From: Chloroflexota bacterium
GTDB lineage: Bacteria; Chloroflexota; Anaerolineae; Aggregatilineales; Phototrophicaceae
DNA length: 12,980 nt
Assembly (NCBI GenBank): GCA_003242205.1
Contig: QGUR01000109.1
Span: forward strand, 1 to 12,980
Reading direction: 5' to 3'
Shown: in pieces, positions 1 to 6,949 of the stretch
How the letters are laid out: the number at the start of each line of letters is the position of its first letter
Numbering within the stretch: the stretch's first letter is position 1
The notes under the pieces: generated by a model
What the model was told of the DNA's origin: nothing
Database searches by the model: none
The model's input: only the letters and a program-made list of their open reading frames with translations
Translations under genes and position numbers: made by a program

Positions 1-120
1 TCATGCCGATGTCAACGCGGCTAGAAACATTGCACGGGCGGCTGTCATACCGCCTATTGTCTCGGAGACGCCTGCGGGCGTCGCGCCAGGGACAAGCCCC
101 CGCCTTTAGGCGTGGGGTCT
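1..120 (+). mobile_element. Right end of an IS200/IS605-type element
   Basis: The tnpB tail runs straight into an imperfect hairpin at 97-117. CCCC (97-100) pairs with GGGG (114-117) and CGCC (101-104) with GGCG (109-112). T113 is bulged and the loop is TTTA (105-108). IS200/IS605 elements have no terminal inverted repeats; subterminal hairpins like this are recognised by TnpA as single-stranded DNA. A hairpin placed just past the end of tnpB is the normal right end. The exact cleavage point cannot be fixed from one copy; I place it near base 120. No tnpA is visible, so the element may be a tnpB-only derivative. Confidence 0.7.
2..109 (+). CDS. tnpB: TnpB (IS200/IS605 OrfB-type RNA-guided nuclease), C-terminal 35 residues only
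   Basis: Reading from base 2, the frame gives 35 residues and then a TAG stop. It opens with HADVNAARNIARAA, which is the conserved end of TnpB proteins. The Asp in ADVNAARN corresponds to the third catalytic acid of the RuvC domain in this family, so that part of the active site is intact in what can be seen. The rest of the gene lies outside the window, so I cannot tell whether the copy is complete. TnpB is the RNA-guided DNA nuclease carried by IS200/IS605 elements, where it helps retain the element at the donor site. The stop codon falls inside the right-end hairpin, as is usual for this family. Identification rests on a short but very characteristic motif. Confidence 0.8.
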   Translation, partial: HADVNAARNIARAAVIPPIVSETPAGVAPGTSPRL

Positions 121-174
121 ATGACCGGTTGCCGTAGCGTTTTACGGTTCGGGCGGCTTGCGGAACGGGCCGCG

Positions 175-203
175 TTGCCGCTGGCCGCGGGCGGCATTAG
201 AAT
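175..203 (+). promoter_or_regulatory. Sigma-70-type promoter for the Ig-repeat exported protein
   Basis: TTGCCG (175-180) and TAGAAT (198-203) are separated by 17 bases. The -10 box matches consensus at five of six positions and the -35 at four. Transcription would start near 210. That leaves a leader of about 30 bases carrying the AGGAG at 229-233, which sits 8 bases before the GTG start at 242. The promoter lies about 55 bases beyond the right end of the insertion element, so the element probably did not disrupt it. Confidence 0.55.
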
Positions 204-241
204 CGAGCGCAGCGACAGGGGCTACGAAAGGAGAAACTGCC

Positions 242-1327
242 GTGCGCCGTTCCATTCGATTCCGCCTGCTTGCGGTCGTGCTGTGTTTCGTTCTTTTGCC
301 AGCGATGACGGCGTTCGCGCAGGATACCAATGGGCCTGCCACGATTATCACCTTCATGTCCAGCCTGCCCGCCGTATCCCTCGCCGAAATCGAGGCGGGC
401 GAAGCGACAACCACGCTGAGCTGGCACGTCGTCGGGCTGGACGAAAACCAGCGTCTGGTGCTGGAGCGCTACGAACTCAATACGTTCGTCAGCCTGTTAA
501 ACGAAAGCGAAGTCTCGCTTTCGCCGAGCGACAGCCGCGAGATCCCCATCGCCCCGCCTTCCGGCTTCGCGCCGCCAACCTATCGTCTGGCGATTCTGGA
601 CTTTCGCAACCGGATTATCGACCAGCGTATCGTCGTCATTCCGTATGTCATGCCTGTGGGGGCGGAAGTGAGCATCGACGCTTTCACCACCGAGACGGAA
701 GCCGTGGACGCGCTGGCGCTGGCGGACGGCAGCGCGCGCATCAGCGTCTCGTGGGCGATCAGCAATCGCCCGCCGACCGCTAACCCGGTTTTTGAGCAGG
801 TGCTGCCCGATGGGGAAGCCGTGCTGGTCGAGTTGCCGCGTGAGTTTCTGTGGGTTCCGTCCAGCGGCACGGGCGTGGTCGCGCCGGTCGCCGTGGATGG
901 GGCCGAGAGCATCGAACTGCGCCTGCGCGTGGTCGATATGGTCGATAACAGCGTATACGCCGAGCAAACGCTGACGTTGCCGGTGCAATCGGACGGTGAA
1001 ACGTCGCCCGCCGCCGAAACCACCGAAGAAAGCAGCCGGGCCGAAATCGTCAGTTTCACCGCCGATCCGACGACGATTGCCATCGGAGAAACCGTACAGC
1101 TTTCGTGGGAAGTGCGAAACGCCAGCAGCGTGCAAATTTCGGTGCGAACCTCGGATTCGCCGCAGCAGCAGGTCATCGCCGGCAATCTGCCACTGCGCGC
1201 GGGCCTTGCCATTCCGGTCGGCGAAGACACGTTCAGCGGCGTCGATAGTCTGACGTTCATCATCCGCGCCATGGATGCCGAGGGCCGCAGTCTGGCCACT
1301 GGCCGCGCCGACGTCGACGTACAATAA
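242..1327 (+). CDS. Exported protein with three Ig-like repeats
   Basis: The 361-residue product starts at GTG 242, chosen because AGGAG lies 8 bases upstream and because translation from there opens with a clean Sec signal peptide: basic MRRSIRFR, a hydrophobic core, then cleavage at AFA-QD near residue 27. A longer start at 158 would bury the signal. The mature part consists of three units of about 100 residues (roughly 33-135, 142-248, 268-361). Each begins with an I-x-x-F strand and carries an SW pair (residues 60-61, 170-171, 288-289) inside an alternating beta pattern. The third unit, with SFTADPTTIAIGETVQLSW, is the clearest bacterial Ig-like domain. A TTEESS-type linker (about 250-267) precedes it. 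There is no lipobox, sortase motif or C-terminal anchor. It lies 124 bases upstream of the binding-protein gene on the same strand. I cannot assign a function beyond a probable extracellular adhesive or binding role. Confidence 0.85.
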   Translation: MRRSIRFRLLAVVLCFVLLPAMTAFAQDTNGPATIITFMSSLPAVSLAEIEAGEATTTLSWHVVGLDENQRLVLERYELNTFVSLLNESEVSLSPSDSREIPIAPPSGFAPPTYRLAILDFRNRIIDQRIVVIPYVMPVGAEVSIDAFTTETEAVDALALADGSARISVSWAISNRPPTANPVFEQVLPDGEAVLVELPREFLWVPSSGTGVVAPVAVDGAESIELRLRVVDMVDNSVYAEQTLTLPVQSDGETSPAAETTEESSRAEIVSFTADPTTIAIGETVQLSWEVRNASSVQISVRTSDSPQQQVIAGNLPLRAGLAIPVGEDTFSGVDSLTFIIRAMDAEGRSLATGRADVDVQ

Positions 1328-1331
1328 GACA

Positions 1332-1361
1332 ATCCGGCAGGCGCAGCTATCCCTACCGGAT
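1332..1361 (+). other. Weak inverted repeat after the Ig-repeat gene
   Basis: ATCCGG (1332-1337) pairs with CCGGAT (1356-1361). After one mismatch, AGG (1339-1341) can pair with CCT (1352-1354). The repeat starts 5 bases after the stop codon. No T-run follows, so if it terminates transcription it does so weakly; it may only protect the 3' end of the mRNA. Confidence 0.3.
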
Positions 1362-1397
1362 GTAGATTTGAGTACTATTGAATCTATCGGTCGAGAA

Positions 1398-1413
1398 CGC
1401 GACGAGAGTCGCG
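1398..1413 (+). other. Small leader hairpin with a GNRA-type tetraloop before ugpB
   Basis: CGCGAC (1398-1403) pairs perfectly with GTCGCG (1408-1413) around the loop GAGA (1404-1407), a GNRA tetraloop. It ends 27 bases before the GGAG of the downstream gene. Between them is a perfect 10-base palindrome, TTTTGCAAAA (1431-1440), which touches the ribosome binding site. A role in mRNA stability or translation is possible but not shown. Confidence 0.35.
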
Positions 1414-1451
1414 CCGGTTCGCGCCACAGTTTTTGCAAAAGGAGTTTCAGG

Positions 1452-2774
1452 ATGTTTAGCCGAGACGTTTGCAGACGATTGTACGGTGTGCTGGCCGTTC
1501 TGGCGGTGCTGGTTCCCCTGGGTGTGACAAGCGCTCAGGATACGATCACGCTGGATTTTTACTACCCAACGGCGGTCGATGGCCCGATTGCCCAGATTTT
1601 GGAGGAATACGCCCAGCAGTTTGAGGCCGAGAATCCGGGCATCGACGTCAATCCGATCTACACCGGCAGCTACGTCGACACGCGACAGGCGATCCAGACC
1701 GAAATTCAGGGCGGCGGCACGGGGCCGGACGTGGCCGTGATGCTGGCGACCGACATCTTCAGTCTGGCCGAAGAAGGCTACGTGGTTCCGGTGCAGCAGT
1801 TCATCGACCAGATGGAAGACCCGGAAGCCTTCGTGTCGGACTTCTACGAAAGCCTGATGGTCAACAGCGTCGATGAGGAAGGCACGATCTGGTCGATTCC
1901 GTTCCAGCGCAGCACGCCCATCCTCTATTACAACAAGGACATGTTTAGAGAGGCCGGCCTCGATCCCGAACAGCCGCCGCGCAACCGCGATGAACTGGTC
2001 GAGTACGCGCAGAAGCTGACGCTGCCGAATGGCGAGCGCTGGGGCCTGATGGTGGCGATTGCGGGCGACTTCCCCATCTGGCTGTTCCAGAGCTTCGTGA
2101 TGGCCAACGGGCAAAATCTGGTCGAGGAAAGCCCGGCCAAGGTTTATCTGAACACGCCCGAAGCGGTGGACGCGCTGAAATTCCTGATCGACCTCGGCTC
2201 GACCTATCGCGTGCAGCCTGAGGGCGGAACCTCGTGGGGCGACACGCCGACCGCTTTCACCAGCGGGCAGGCGGCCATGATCTACCACACCGTCGGCAGC
2301 CTGACCAGCATCCTCCAGAATGCGGATTTTGAAGTCGGCGTCGGCTATCTGCCATCCGGCCCGGCGGGCGAGGATGGCACCGGCTACGGCACACCGACCG
2401 GCGGCGGCAACCTGTACATTTTCGCCAACAGCACGCCCGAAGAGCAGGAAGCGGCATGGAAGTGGGTGCAGTTCCTGGCCTCGCCGGAAATTCAGGCCGA
2501 CTGGGGCGCAAAGACCGGCTACATCGCCGCGCGCCGCAGCGCATGGGAAACCGACATCCTGCAGGAACTGGTGGCCCAGTATCCGCAGTACGCCGTGGCC
2601 CGCGACCAGCTTGAAATCGCCGGCAAGGAATTCACGTCCTACCGCGCCATCGACGTTCAGAACATCATCAATAACACCGTGAGCAGCATTCTGGCCGGCG
2701 AGCGCACCGACATCGAAACCGCGCTGGCCGAAGCGCAGGCGCAGATCGATTCGCTCCTCGCCGAATACCAGTAA
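1452..2774 (+). CDS. ugpB: ABC importer substrate-binding protein, UgpB-like
   Basis: The 440-residue product is a family 1 extracytoplasmic binding protein. The ATG at 1452 was chosen because AAAAGGAG ends 7 bases upstream and the protein then opens with a signal peptide cleaved near TSA-QD (residue 28). The block STPILYYNKDMF (154-165) followed by AGLDPEQPP (168-176) closely resembles E. coli UgpB, as do VGSLTSI (281-287), GVGYLP (296-301) and GGGNLYIF (317-324). UgpB binds sn-glycerol 3-phosphate and glycerophosphodiesters. The resemblance favours such a ligand, but sugar-binding relatives share much of this pattern, so specificity is an inference. There is no lipobox Cys at the cleavage site, unlike most binding proteins of monoderm bacteria. 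Length fits the family. Two permease genes follow in the usual order. Confidence 0.88.
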   Translation: MFSRDVCRRLYGVLAVLAVLVPLGVTSAQDTITLDFYYPTAVDGPIAQILEEYAQQFEAENPGIDVNPIYTGSYVDTRQAIQTEIQGGGTGPDVAVMLATDIFSLAEEGYVVPVQQFIDQMEDPEAFVSDFYESLMVNSVDEEGTIWSIPFQRSTPILYYNKDMFREAGLDPEQPPRNRDELVEYAQKLTLPNGERWGLMVAIAGDFPIWLFQSFVMANGQNLVEESPAKVYLNTPEAVDALKFLIDLGSTYRVQPEGGTSWGDTPTAFTSGQAAMIYHTVGSLTSILQNADFEVGVGYLPSGPAGEDGTGYGTPTGGGNLYIFANSTPEEQEAAWKWVQFLASPEIQADWGAKTGYIAARRSAWETDILQELVAQYPQYAVARDQLEIAGKEFTSYRAIDVQNIINNTVSSILAGERTDIETALAEAQAQIDSLLAEYQ

Positions 2775-2784
2775 CCGTACGTTC

Positions 2785-2823
2785 GCTGCCGGCCCTCGTC
2801 ACAACACGGCGGGGGCCGGCGGC
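2785..2823 (+). promoter_or_regulatory. Strong intercistronic hairpin between ugpB and ugpA
   Basis: Bases 2785-2800 pair with 2808-2823 around a 7-base loop, ACAACAC. The stem is 16 base pairs, mostly G-C, with three G-U wobbles; its core is GCCGGCCC pairing with GGGCCGGC. No T-run follows, so it is not a standard intrinsic terminator. In binding-protein operons a hairpin here typically shields the upstream message from 3' decay, so that binding protein exceeds permease. It begins 11 bases after the ugpB stop and ends 22 bases before the ugpA start. Confidence 0.7.
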
Positions 2824-2844
2824 CTGAAATTCTGAAGGACGTTT

Positions 2845-3795
2845 ATGGCGGGTACGGCCCAGACGCGCGCCGCTACCGATGCCGGAATGGCGATCGCGCG
2901 ACCGCGCAAGTCATTGCTGCAAATCCTCTTTCCCTACCTGCTGATCGCGCCGACGCTGATTCTGGTGGTGATGTTCACCATCTGGCCTGCCGGGCAGTCG
3001 GTCATCAGCAGCCTTTACCGCCCGCCGCGCATGGCGACCGGCGAACCGACTTTCGTCGGCCTGCAAAACTACATCGACCTGTTCGACCCGACGCATTACA
3101 TCGGCTCGAATTTCACGCAGGTCATCATCAACACGCTCATCTTCACGTTTGCGACGGTGCTGGTCGCCGTACCGCTGGCGCTGATCTTCGCGCTGCTGCT
3201 CAACCGCCGCATTCGTGGGCTGGCGCTGTGGCGCTTTGGCCTGTTCTACCCGGCGCTGCTGCCGCTGATCGGCGCGGCGAGTATCTGGGCGTTCATCTAC
3301 TCGGACACCGTCGGCCTGCTCAATACCATCCTGCGTTCGTTCGGCCTGAGCGGGCAGAACTGGATCGGCAACGCGAATCTGGTGCTCGGCTCGGTGATCG
3401 TCGTCAACATCTGGAAGCAGGTTGGCTACTACATGATCTTCTATCTGGCAGGGCTGCAGGGCATCCCGCGCGATTTTTACGAGGCCGCCGAAATCGAAGG
3501 CGCGTCGACGCTGCAACAGGTCTACTATCTGACGCTGCCGCTGCTGCGCCGCACGACGCTGTTCATCATGATCATCGCCTTCACCTTTGGCTTCCAGACG
3601 GTCGAGCAGCTTCAGGTGCTCGGCGGCGGCGGGCCCGGCGTGCGCAGCAACATGATCCTGTACTACATCTTCCAGAACATTCAGGAACGCCGCAACGCAG
3701 GCTACGTCAACGCCATGACCGTCATTCTGGTGTTGATCCTGCTGGTGTTCACCGTGTCGAATTTCCTCATTTTCGAGCGGGAGGAAAAATCATGA
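2845..3795 (+). CDS. ugpA: ABC importer permease, UgpA/MalF type
   Basis: This 316-residue inner-membrane protein has six hydrophobic segments, at roughly 28-48, 96-118, 132-152, 181-204, 237-257 and 290-310. The cytoplasmic EAA loop begins EAAEIEGAS (213-221) and ends LPLL (231-234); it is the contact site for the ATPase. The segment PYLLIAPTLILVVMFTIWPAG (about 30-50) and the WKQVGYY stretch (190-196) resemble E. coli UgpA. The start is ATG 2845, with AAGGA at 2835-2839; ATG 2887 is a weaker alternative. The first 26 residues are a soluble cytoplasmic extension. It forms the channel with the next gene product and shares a 4-base ATGA overlap with it, so the two are probably translationally coupled. 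Substrate specificity is inferred from the binding protein. Confidence 0.88.
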   Translation: MAGTAQTRAATDAGMAIARPRKSLLQILFPYLLIAPTLILVVMFTIWPAGQSVISSLYRPPRMATGEPTFVGLQNYIDLFDPTHYIGSNFTQVIINTLIFTFATVLVAVPLALIFALLLNRRIRGLALWRFGLFYPALLPLIGAASIWAFIYSDTVGLLNTILRSFGLSGQNWIGNANLVLGSVIVVNIWKQVGYYMIFYLAGLQGIPRDFYEAAEIEGASTLQQVYYLTLPLLRRTTLFIMIIAFTFGFQTVEQLQVLGGGGPGVRSNMILYYIFQNIQERRNAGYVNAMTVILVLILLVFTVSNFLIFEREEKS

Positions 3796-4622
3796 CCCGG
3801 CGGCGCACATGGGCCAGCCGCCTCGCCGACGCGGCAATCATCACGGTTTCCATCATCTGGATGCTGCCGCTTTTCTTCGCGATCCTGATGAGCTTCCGCC
3901 CGCAGCGCGACCCGATCACCAACGGCAATATCTTCTTCGGCTCGACGCTGACTCTGGCCAACTATATGTCCGCGTGGGAAGTCGCGCCGTGGCCGGCGCA
4001 TTACGCCAACAGCATCATCTTCGTCGTTGGCGTGCTGGTGGTGCAGGTCTTTACGATCACGATGGCCGGTTACGCCTTCGCCCGCCTGCGCTTCCCCGGC
4101 CGCAACCTGCTGCTGGGCATCGTGCTGCTGCAAATGATGATCCCGACCGGCGTGCTGCTGGTGCAAAACTTCGCCACCATCCGCACGCTGGGCCTGTACG
4201 ACACGCAAATCGCCATGATGGTTCCGTACTGGGGATCGGCCTTCGGCACGCTGCTGATGCGTCAGGCGTTCCGCGAAGTGCCGTATGAACTGGAAGAAGC
4301 GGCGCGCATCGACGGCGCGAACTGGGCCCAGATCATGCGGCATGTCTATATCCCGCTCACCATTCCGTCTTATGTCGCTTTCGCGCTGGTGTCCATCAGC
4401 AGCCACTGGAACGAGTTTCTATGGCCGTTCATCGTCACGCGCTCGGCCCACGTGCAGCCGCTGACGGTCGGGCTGAACAAGCTCTACCAGACGTCCGATG
4501 TCGGCGCGCTGTATGGCCAGTTGATGGCGGGCACGCTGATGGTGATCGCCCCGCTGGTCATCCTGTTCATCCTCTTCCAGCGACGGTTCATTGAGAGCTT
4601 TGCATCGAGCGGGATTAAGTGA
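3792..4622 (+). CDS. ugpE: ABC importer permease, UgpE/MalG type
   Basis: This 276-residue product is the second half of the transmembrane channel. The ATG at 3792 overlaps the upstream stop as ATGA, and GAGGAAAA (3781-3788) supplies a binding site. The N-terminus is basic (MTRRR) and followed by a membrane segment (about 13-34). The EAA loop, EEAARIDGANWAQIMR (168-183) followed by YIPL, is textbook for the MalG branch. WNEFLWPFIV (206-215) after the loop matches the UgpE/MalG pattern, and the C-terminus ends in a short basic tail after the last helix. The expected ATPase (UgpC/MsmX type) is not encoded after it. The next gene is an unrelated flippase with its own promoter, so this importer must use an ATPase encoded elsewhere. 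Confidence 0.88.
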   Translation: MTRRRTWASRLADAAIITVSIIWMLPLFFAILMSFRPQRDPITNGNIFFGSTLTLANYMSAWEVAPWPAHYANSIIFVVGVLVVQVFTITMAGYAFARLRFPGRNLLLGIVLLQMMIPTGVLLVQNFATIRTLGLYDTQIAMMVPYWGSAFGTLLMRQAFREVPYELEEAARIDGANWAQIMRHVYIPLTIPSYVAFALVSISSHWNEFLWPFIVTRSAHVQPLTVGLNKLYQTSDVGALYGQLMAGTLMVIAPLVILFILFQRRFIESFASSGIK

Positions 4623-4662
4623 CGGCAACGCTCGCCGCCGGCAGCCTGACGCCGCAATCTGG

Positions 4663-4671
4663 TGGTACACT
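4663..4671 (+). promoter_or_regulatory. Extended -10 promoter for the flippase unit
   Basis: TGG followed by TACACT (TG at 4663-4664, hexamer at 4666-4671) forms an extended -10 element. No good -35 lies 16-18 bases upstream, which an extended -10 can compensate for. Transcription would begin near 4678, leaving a leader of about 130 bases with a small CCCG-GAAC-CGGG hairpin. The SDR gene at 7123 has a similar TGA-TACAAT element. Confidence 0.4.
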
Positions 4672-4807
4672 ATGGCAGTTGCATGGTTGGCGACCGTTCC
4701 ATCAGGAAAGAGATTCGCGCGGCCAGCCGTGCTCGTTGTTTGTCCGCCAGTCTGTCCCTGAACCCGGAACCGGGAGAAGGCTTTACGGCGAGGGATAACG
4801 CCTCCCG

Positions 4808-6154
4808 ATGCGTCAGTTTTTCCACGAACTCCCGCGCAGCAAATTCGTTCGCGATACCGTCGTGCTGCAAATTGGCCGCGCCGGCGCGACGGCGCTCAGT
4901 TTTGTCGCTCTGTGGCTAACGATCCGACTGATGGGCGTCGAGCATTACGGCGTCTGGAAACTGACGCTGGCGCTGGTCGCTATCTGGCAGACGCTCGACA
5001 TCAGCGGCGTCGGACAGGTGACGTCGACCCGTCTGGCCATCGCCGTTGGCAAGCGCGACGAGGGCGAACTGCGCGATTTGCTGGCGTTTTACGTCAAGGT
5101 CGTGCTGGCGTGGGCGCTGCTGAGCGTCATCGTGCTGTTCGCCGCCGGCCCGTGGCTTTCGGCGCAGCTTTACGATGGCGACACGCGGGTAGGCCAACTG
5201 GCCGCATGGTTCTCGCTCACGCTGGCCGCCGATGCGCTCTATACGATGGTGATCGTCAGCCTGCAAAGCCGTCGCCTGATGCGCCAGCTCGCCGTGCTGC
5301 ACAATCTCAACCAGCTCGCGCTGTTCGTCTGCATCGTCGTGGCCATGCTGGTGCAGGCGTCGCCCGAAAGCATGGTCGTGGCGCGGCTGGTGCATTCCTA
5401 TGGCACGATGCTGCTGGCGTTCGTCATCTACACGCGGCTGCGCGCCGAGGACGGGCTGCGCTTCCCCGGCCTGCCGGATATCTTCCGGCGGGCGCGCACG
5501 GTGTCCGTGCGGCCCTACTGGCGTTCCGGCGTCGCCATGGCGCTGGACAAAAATCTGGGCAACCTGTTCACTCAGGGGCCGGTGGCGCTGGTCGGCGCGC
5601 TGGCAGGCGAGACGGCTGCAGGGCTGCTCGGCGTCGGCATCGACGTGATCGCCCGGTCAAGCCTGCTGACGGGGCCGGTGCTCGAAAACGTGCAGGCGGT
5701 CGTGCCTCAGGCGGTGGGCCGGCGCGACCTGACCGGGCTGCGGCGCAATTTCCGGCGCGTGCTGATCGCCATGAGCGCCGCCGCGCTGGTGTTCTATGGC
5801 GCGCTGGCGCTGCTGGCCCCGGTCGTCGTGCCGCTGGTCTTTGGGGACGAGGCCGAACCCGCCGCGCCGGTCGTGGTCATTCTGGCGTTGTTCGGCGCGT
5901 TGTCGGCGGTCGGCGGGTTGTTCGGCCCGGTCTACCGCGCTTTCGACCTTGTGCGCGAGGCGCTTGCCATCAAGGTGGTGGTGATGGCGCTCGGCCTGCC
6001 GCTGGGCGCGCTGCTGGTATCGCAGGCGGGCGCAACCGGCGGCGCGTGGATGATTAACTTTCTGTTTCTGGTATCCATCGCCCTGACGGCGGCCATGCTG
6101 CTGCCGGTGCTAACGGGGCGAACGAAGGACGCGCTGCAGGATGCTTCGCCATGA
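4808..6154 (+). CDS. Oligosaccharide flippase-like membrane protein (Wzx/MATE-like fold)
   Basis: The 448-residue product has about ten to twelve hydrophobic helices along its full length and no soluble domain. The opening, a short polar stretch then VLQIGRAGATALSFVALWLTIRLMGVEHYGVWK (within residues 19-52), matches the polysaccharide-export flippase pattern of a first helix followed by a G-x-x-x-Y-G-x-W/L loop. Such proteins move lipid-linked glycans across the cytoplasmic membrane. ATG 4808 is the first possible start because an in-frame TAA lies at 4796-4798. The ribosome site, GAGGG (4790-4794), is weak and 13 bases away. The gene overlaps the following methyltransferase by 4 bases. No glycosyltransferase is nearby, so the substrate is unknown. 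A teichoic-acid or other lipid-linked precursor exporter is an alternative. Confidence 0.78.
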   Translation: MRQFFHELPRSKFVRDTVVLQIGRAGATALSFVALWLTIRLMGVEHYGVWKLTLALVAIWQTLDISGVGQVTSTRLAIAVGKRDEGELRDLLAFYVKVVLAWALLSVIVLFAAGPWLSAQLYDGDTRVGQLAAWFSLTLAADALYTMVIVSLQSRRLMRQLAVLHNLNQLALFVCIVVAMLVQASPESMVVARLVHSYGTMLLAFVIYTRLRAEDGLRFPGLPDIFRRARTVSVRPYWRSGVAMALDKNLGNLFTQGPVALVGALAGETAAGLLGVGIDVIARSSLLTGPVLENVQAVVPQAVGRRDLTGLRRNFRRVLIAMSAAALVFYGALALLAPVVVPLVFGDEAEPAAPVVVILALFGALSAVGGLFGPVYRAFDLVREALAIKVVVMALGLPLGALLVSQAGATGGAWMINFLFLVSIALTAAMLLPVLTGRTKDALQDASP

Positions 6155-6921
6155 ATTCGCTTAAACGCGCTTTGCGCCAGTCGCCGCTTCGAGCGCCCTA
6201 CCTGTGGCTGGCAAACAGCTACCGCGCGCTGCGGCGGCTGTTCGTCTACCCGTCTACAGCGCGGGTCGGCGTGGTGGACTACGACGAATACTGGGAGAAA
6301 AAGGCCCGTCAGGGCATGGGACAGCTGTCGCGCTGGCGTCTGCGCCGGGCGCAGGTGTTCGCCTCGCTGGTGGAGCCGGGCGACCGCGTGCTCGATCTTG
6401 GCGTGGGCGATGGCGCGCTGCTGAAATACCTGATCGACCACCGGGGCGTGCAGGGGGTCGGCGTCGATGTCTCGCCCAGCGCGGTCGAATTCTGCCGGGC
6501 GCAGGGGCTGGACGTCATTCTGGCCGATGTCAACCGGCCCATCAACGAGTTCGTGCGCGAGCCGGTCGATTACATCATCTGCTCGGAAATCATCGAGCAT
6601 CTGCCCGATCCCGAAGCGCTGCTGAACAGCCTGCGCCCGCTGGCGCGCAAGGCGATCATCGTCTCCATTCCCAACACCGGCTTCTACCACCATCGCCTGC
6701 GCCTGCTGTTCGGGCGCTTTCCCCTGCAGTGGGTCGTCACACCGGGCGAGCACCTGCGCTTCTGGACGCGCGCCGATTTTCACTGGTGGGCGCGGCAGAT
6801 GCGTTTTCGGATTGCCCGCGAGGTTCCATACGAAGGCACGCCGGGGCTGAAAAACTGGCTGCCCGGCCTGTTCGCCGCCGCGTTCGTCTTCGTGCTGCAC
6901 GACGCCGATTCCGCAGGGTGA
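6151..6921 (+). CDS. Class I SAM-dependent methyltransferase, MetW-like
   Basis: The 256-residue product has the Rossmann methyltransferase core. Motif I is VLDLGVGDG (80-88), an acidic residue that should hold the SAM ribose is D106 in VGVDVS, and the motif II/III region begins D140 in DYIICSEIIEHLPDPE. VSIPNTGFYHHR (171-182) resembles the SFPN-x-G-x-W stretch of MetW proteins. The first 60 residues, which are basic and aromatic, precede the core and resemble N-terminal extensions of glycan- or lipid-modifying enzymes. ATG 6151 overlaps the flippase stop as ATGA, indicating coupled translation. Since no methionine-biosynthesis gene (metX) is adjacent, a role in modifying the flippase substrate is more likely than one in methionine synthesis; this is inference from context. 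Confidence 0.78.
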   Translation: MNSLKRALRQSPLRAPYLWLANSYRALRRLFVYPSTARVGVVDYDEYWEKKARQGMGQLSRWRLRRAQVFASLVEPGDRVLDLGVGDGALLKYLIDHRGVQGVGVDVSPSAVEFCRAQGLDVILADVNRPINEFVREPVDYIICSEIIEHLPDPEALLNSLRPLARKAIIVSIPNTGFYHHRLRLLFGRFPLQWVVTPGEHLRFWTRADFHWWARQMRFRIAREVPYEGTPGLKNWLPGLFAAAFVFVLHDADSAG

Positions 6922-6949
6922 CGCGCCACCACTCCAACCTCTGTATCGC

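Larger units (their letters stand above)
1..140 (+). ncRNA. Putative 3' part of omega RNA (reRNA) with guide from flanking DNA
   Basis: In characterised TnpB systems the guide RNA scaffold overlaps the 3' end of tnpB, includes the right-end hairpin, and continues into flanking host DNA that acts as the roughly 16-20 base guide. Here the hairpin ends at about 117-120, so the guide would start near 121 (ATGACCGGTTGCCG and on). This is inferred from element architecture. The window shows only the hairpin and the tnpB tail, and the 5' extent of the RNA is not defined. Confidence 0.3.

Noticed and set aside
497..1438. Long open frame of 313 codons on the minus strand opposite the Ig-repeat gene
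   Set aside because: It is rich in Arg, Gly, His and Asp with no domain pattern and no ribosome site, and lies antisense to a gene with a clear signal peptide, RBS and promoter. Typical of high-GC antisense frames.
4662..4919. Possible small ORF in the flippase leader (ATG 4662 or 4683)
   Set aside because: No ribosome site or recognisable product, and it runs 100 bases into the flippase gene in another frame. It looks like chance reading of the leader.
4912..6057. Plus-strand 381-codon frame inside the flippase gene
   Set aside because: It is an Arg/Gly/Ala-rich alternative frame of the hydrophobic flippase, with no start signal and no motif.
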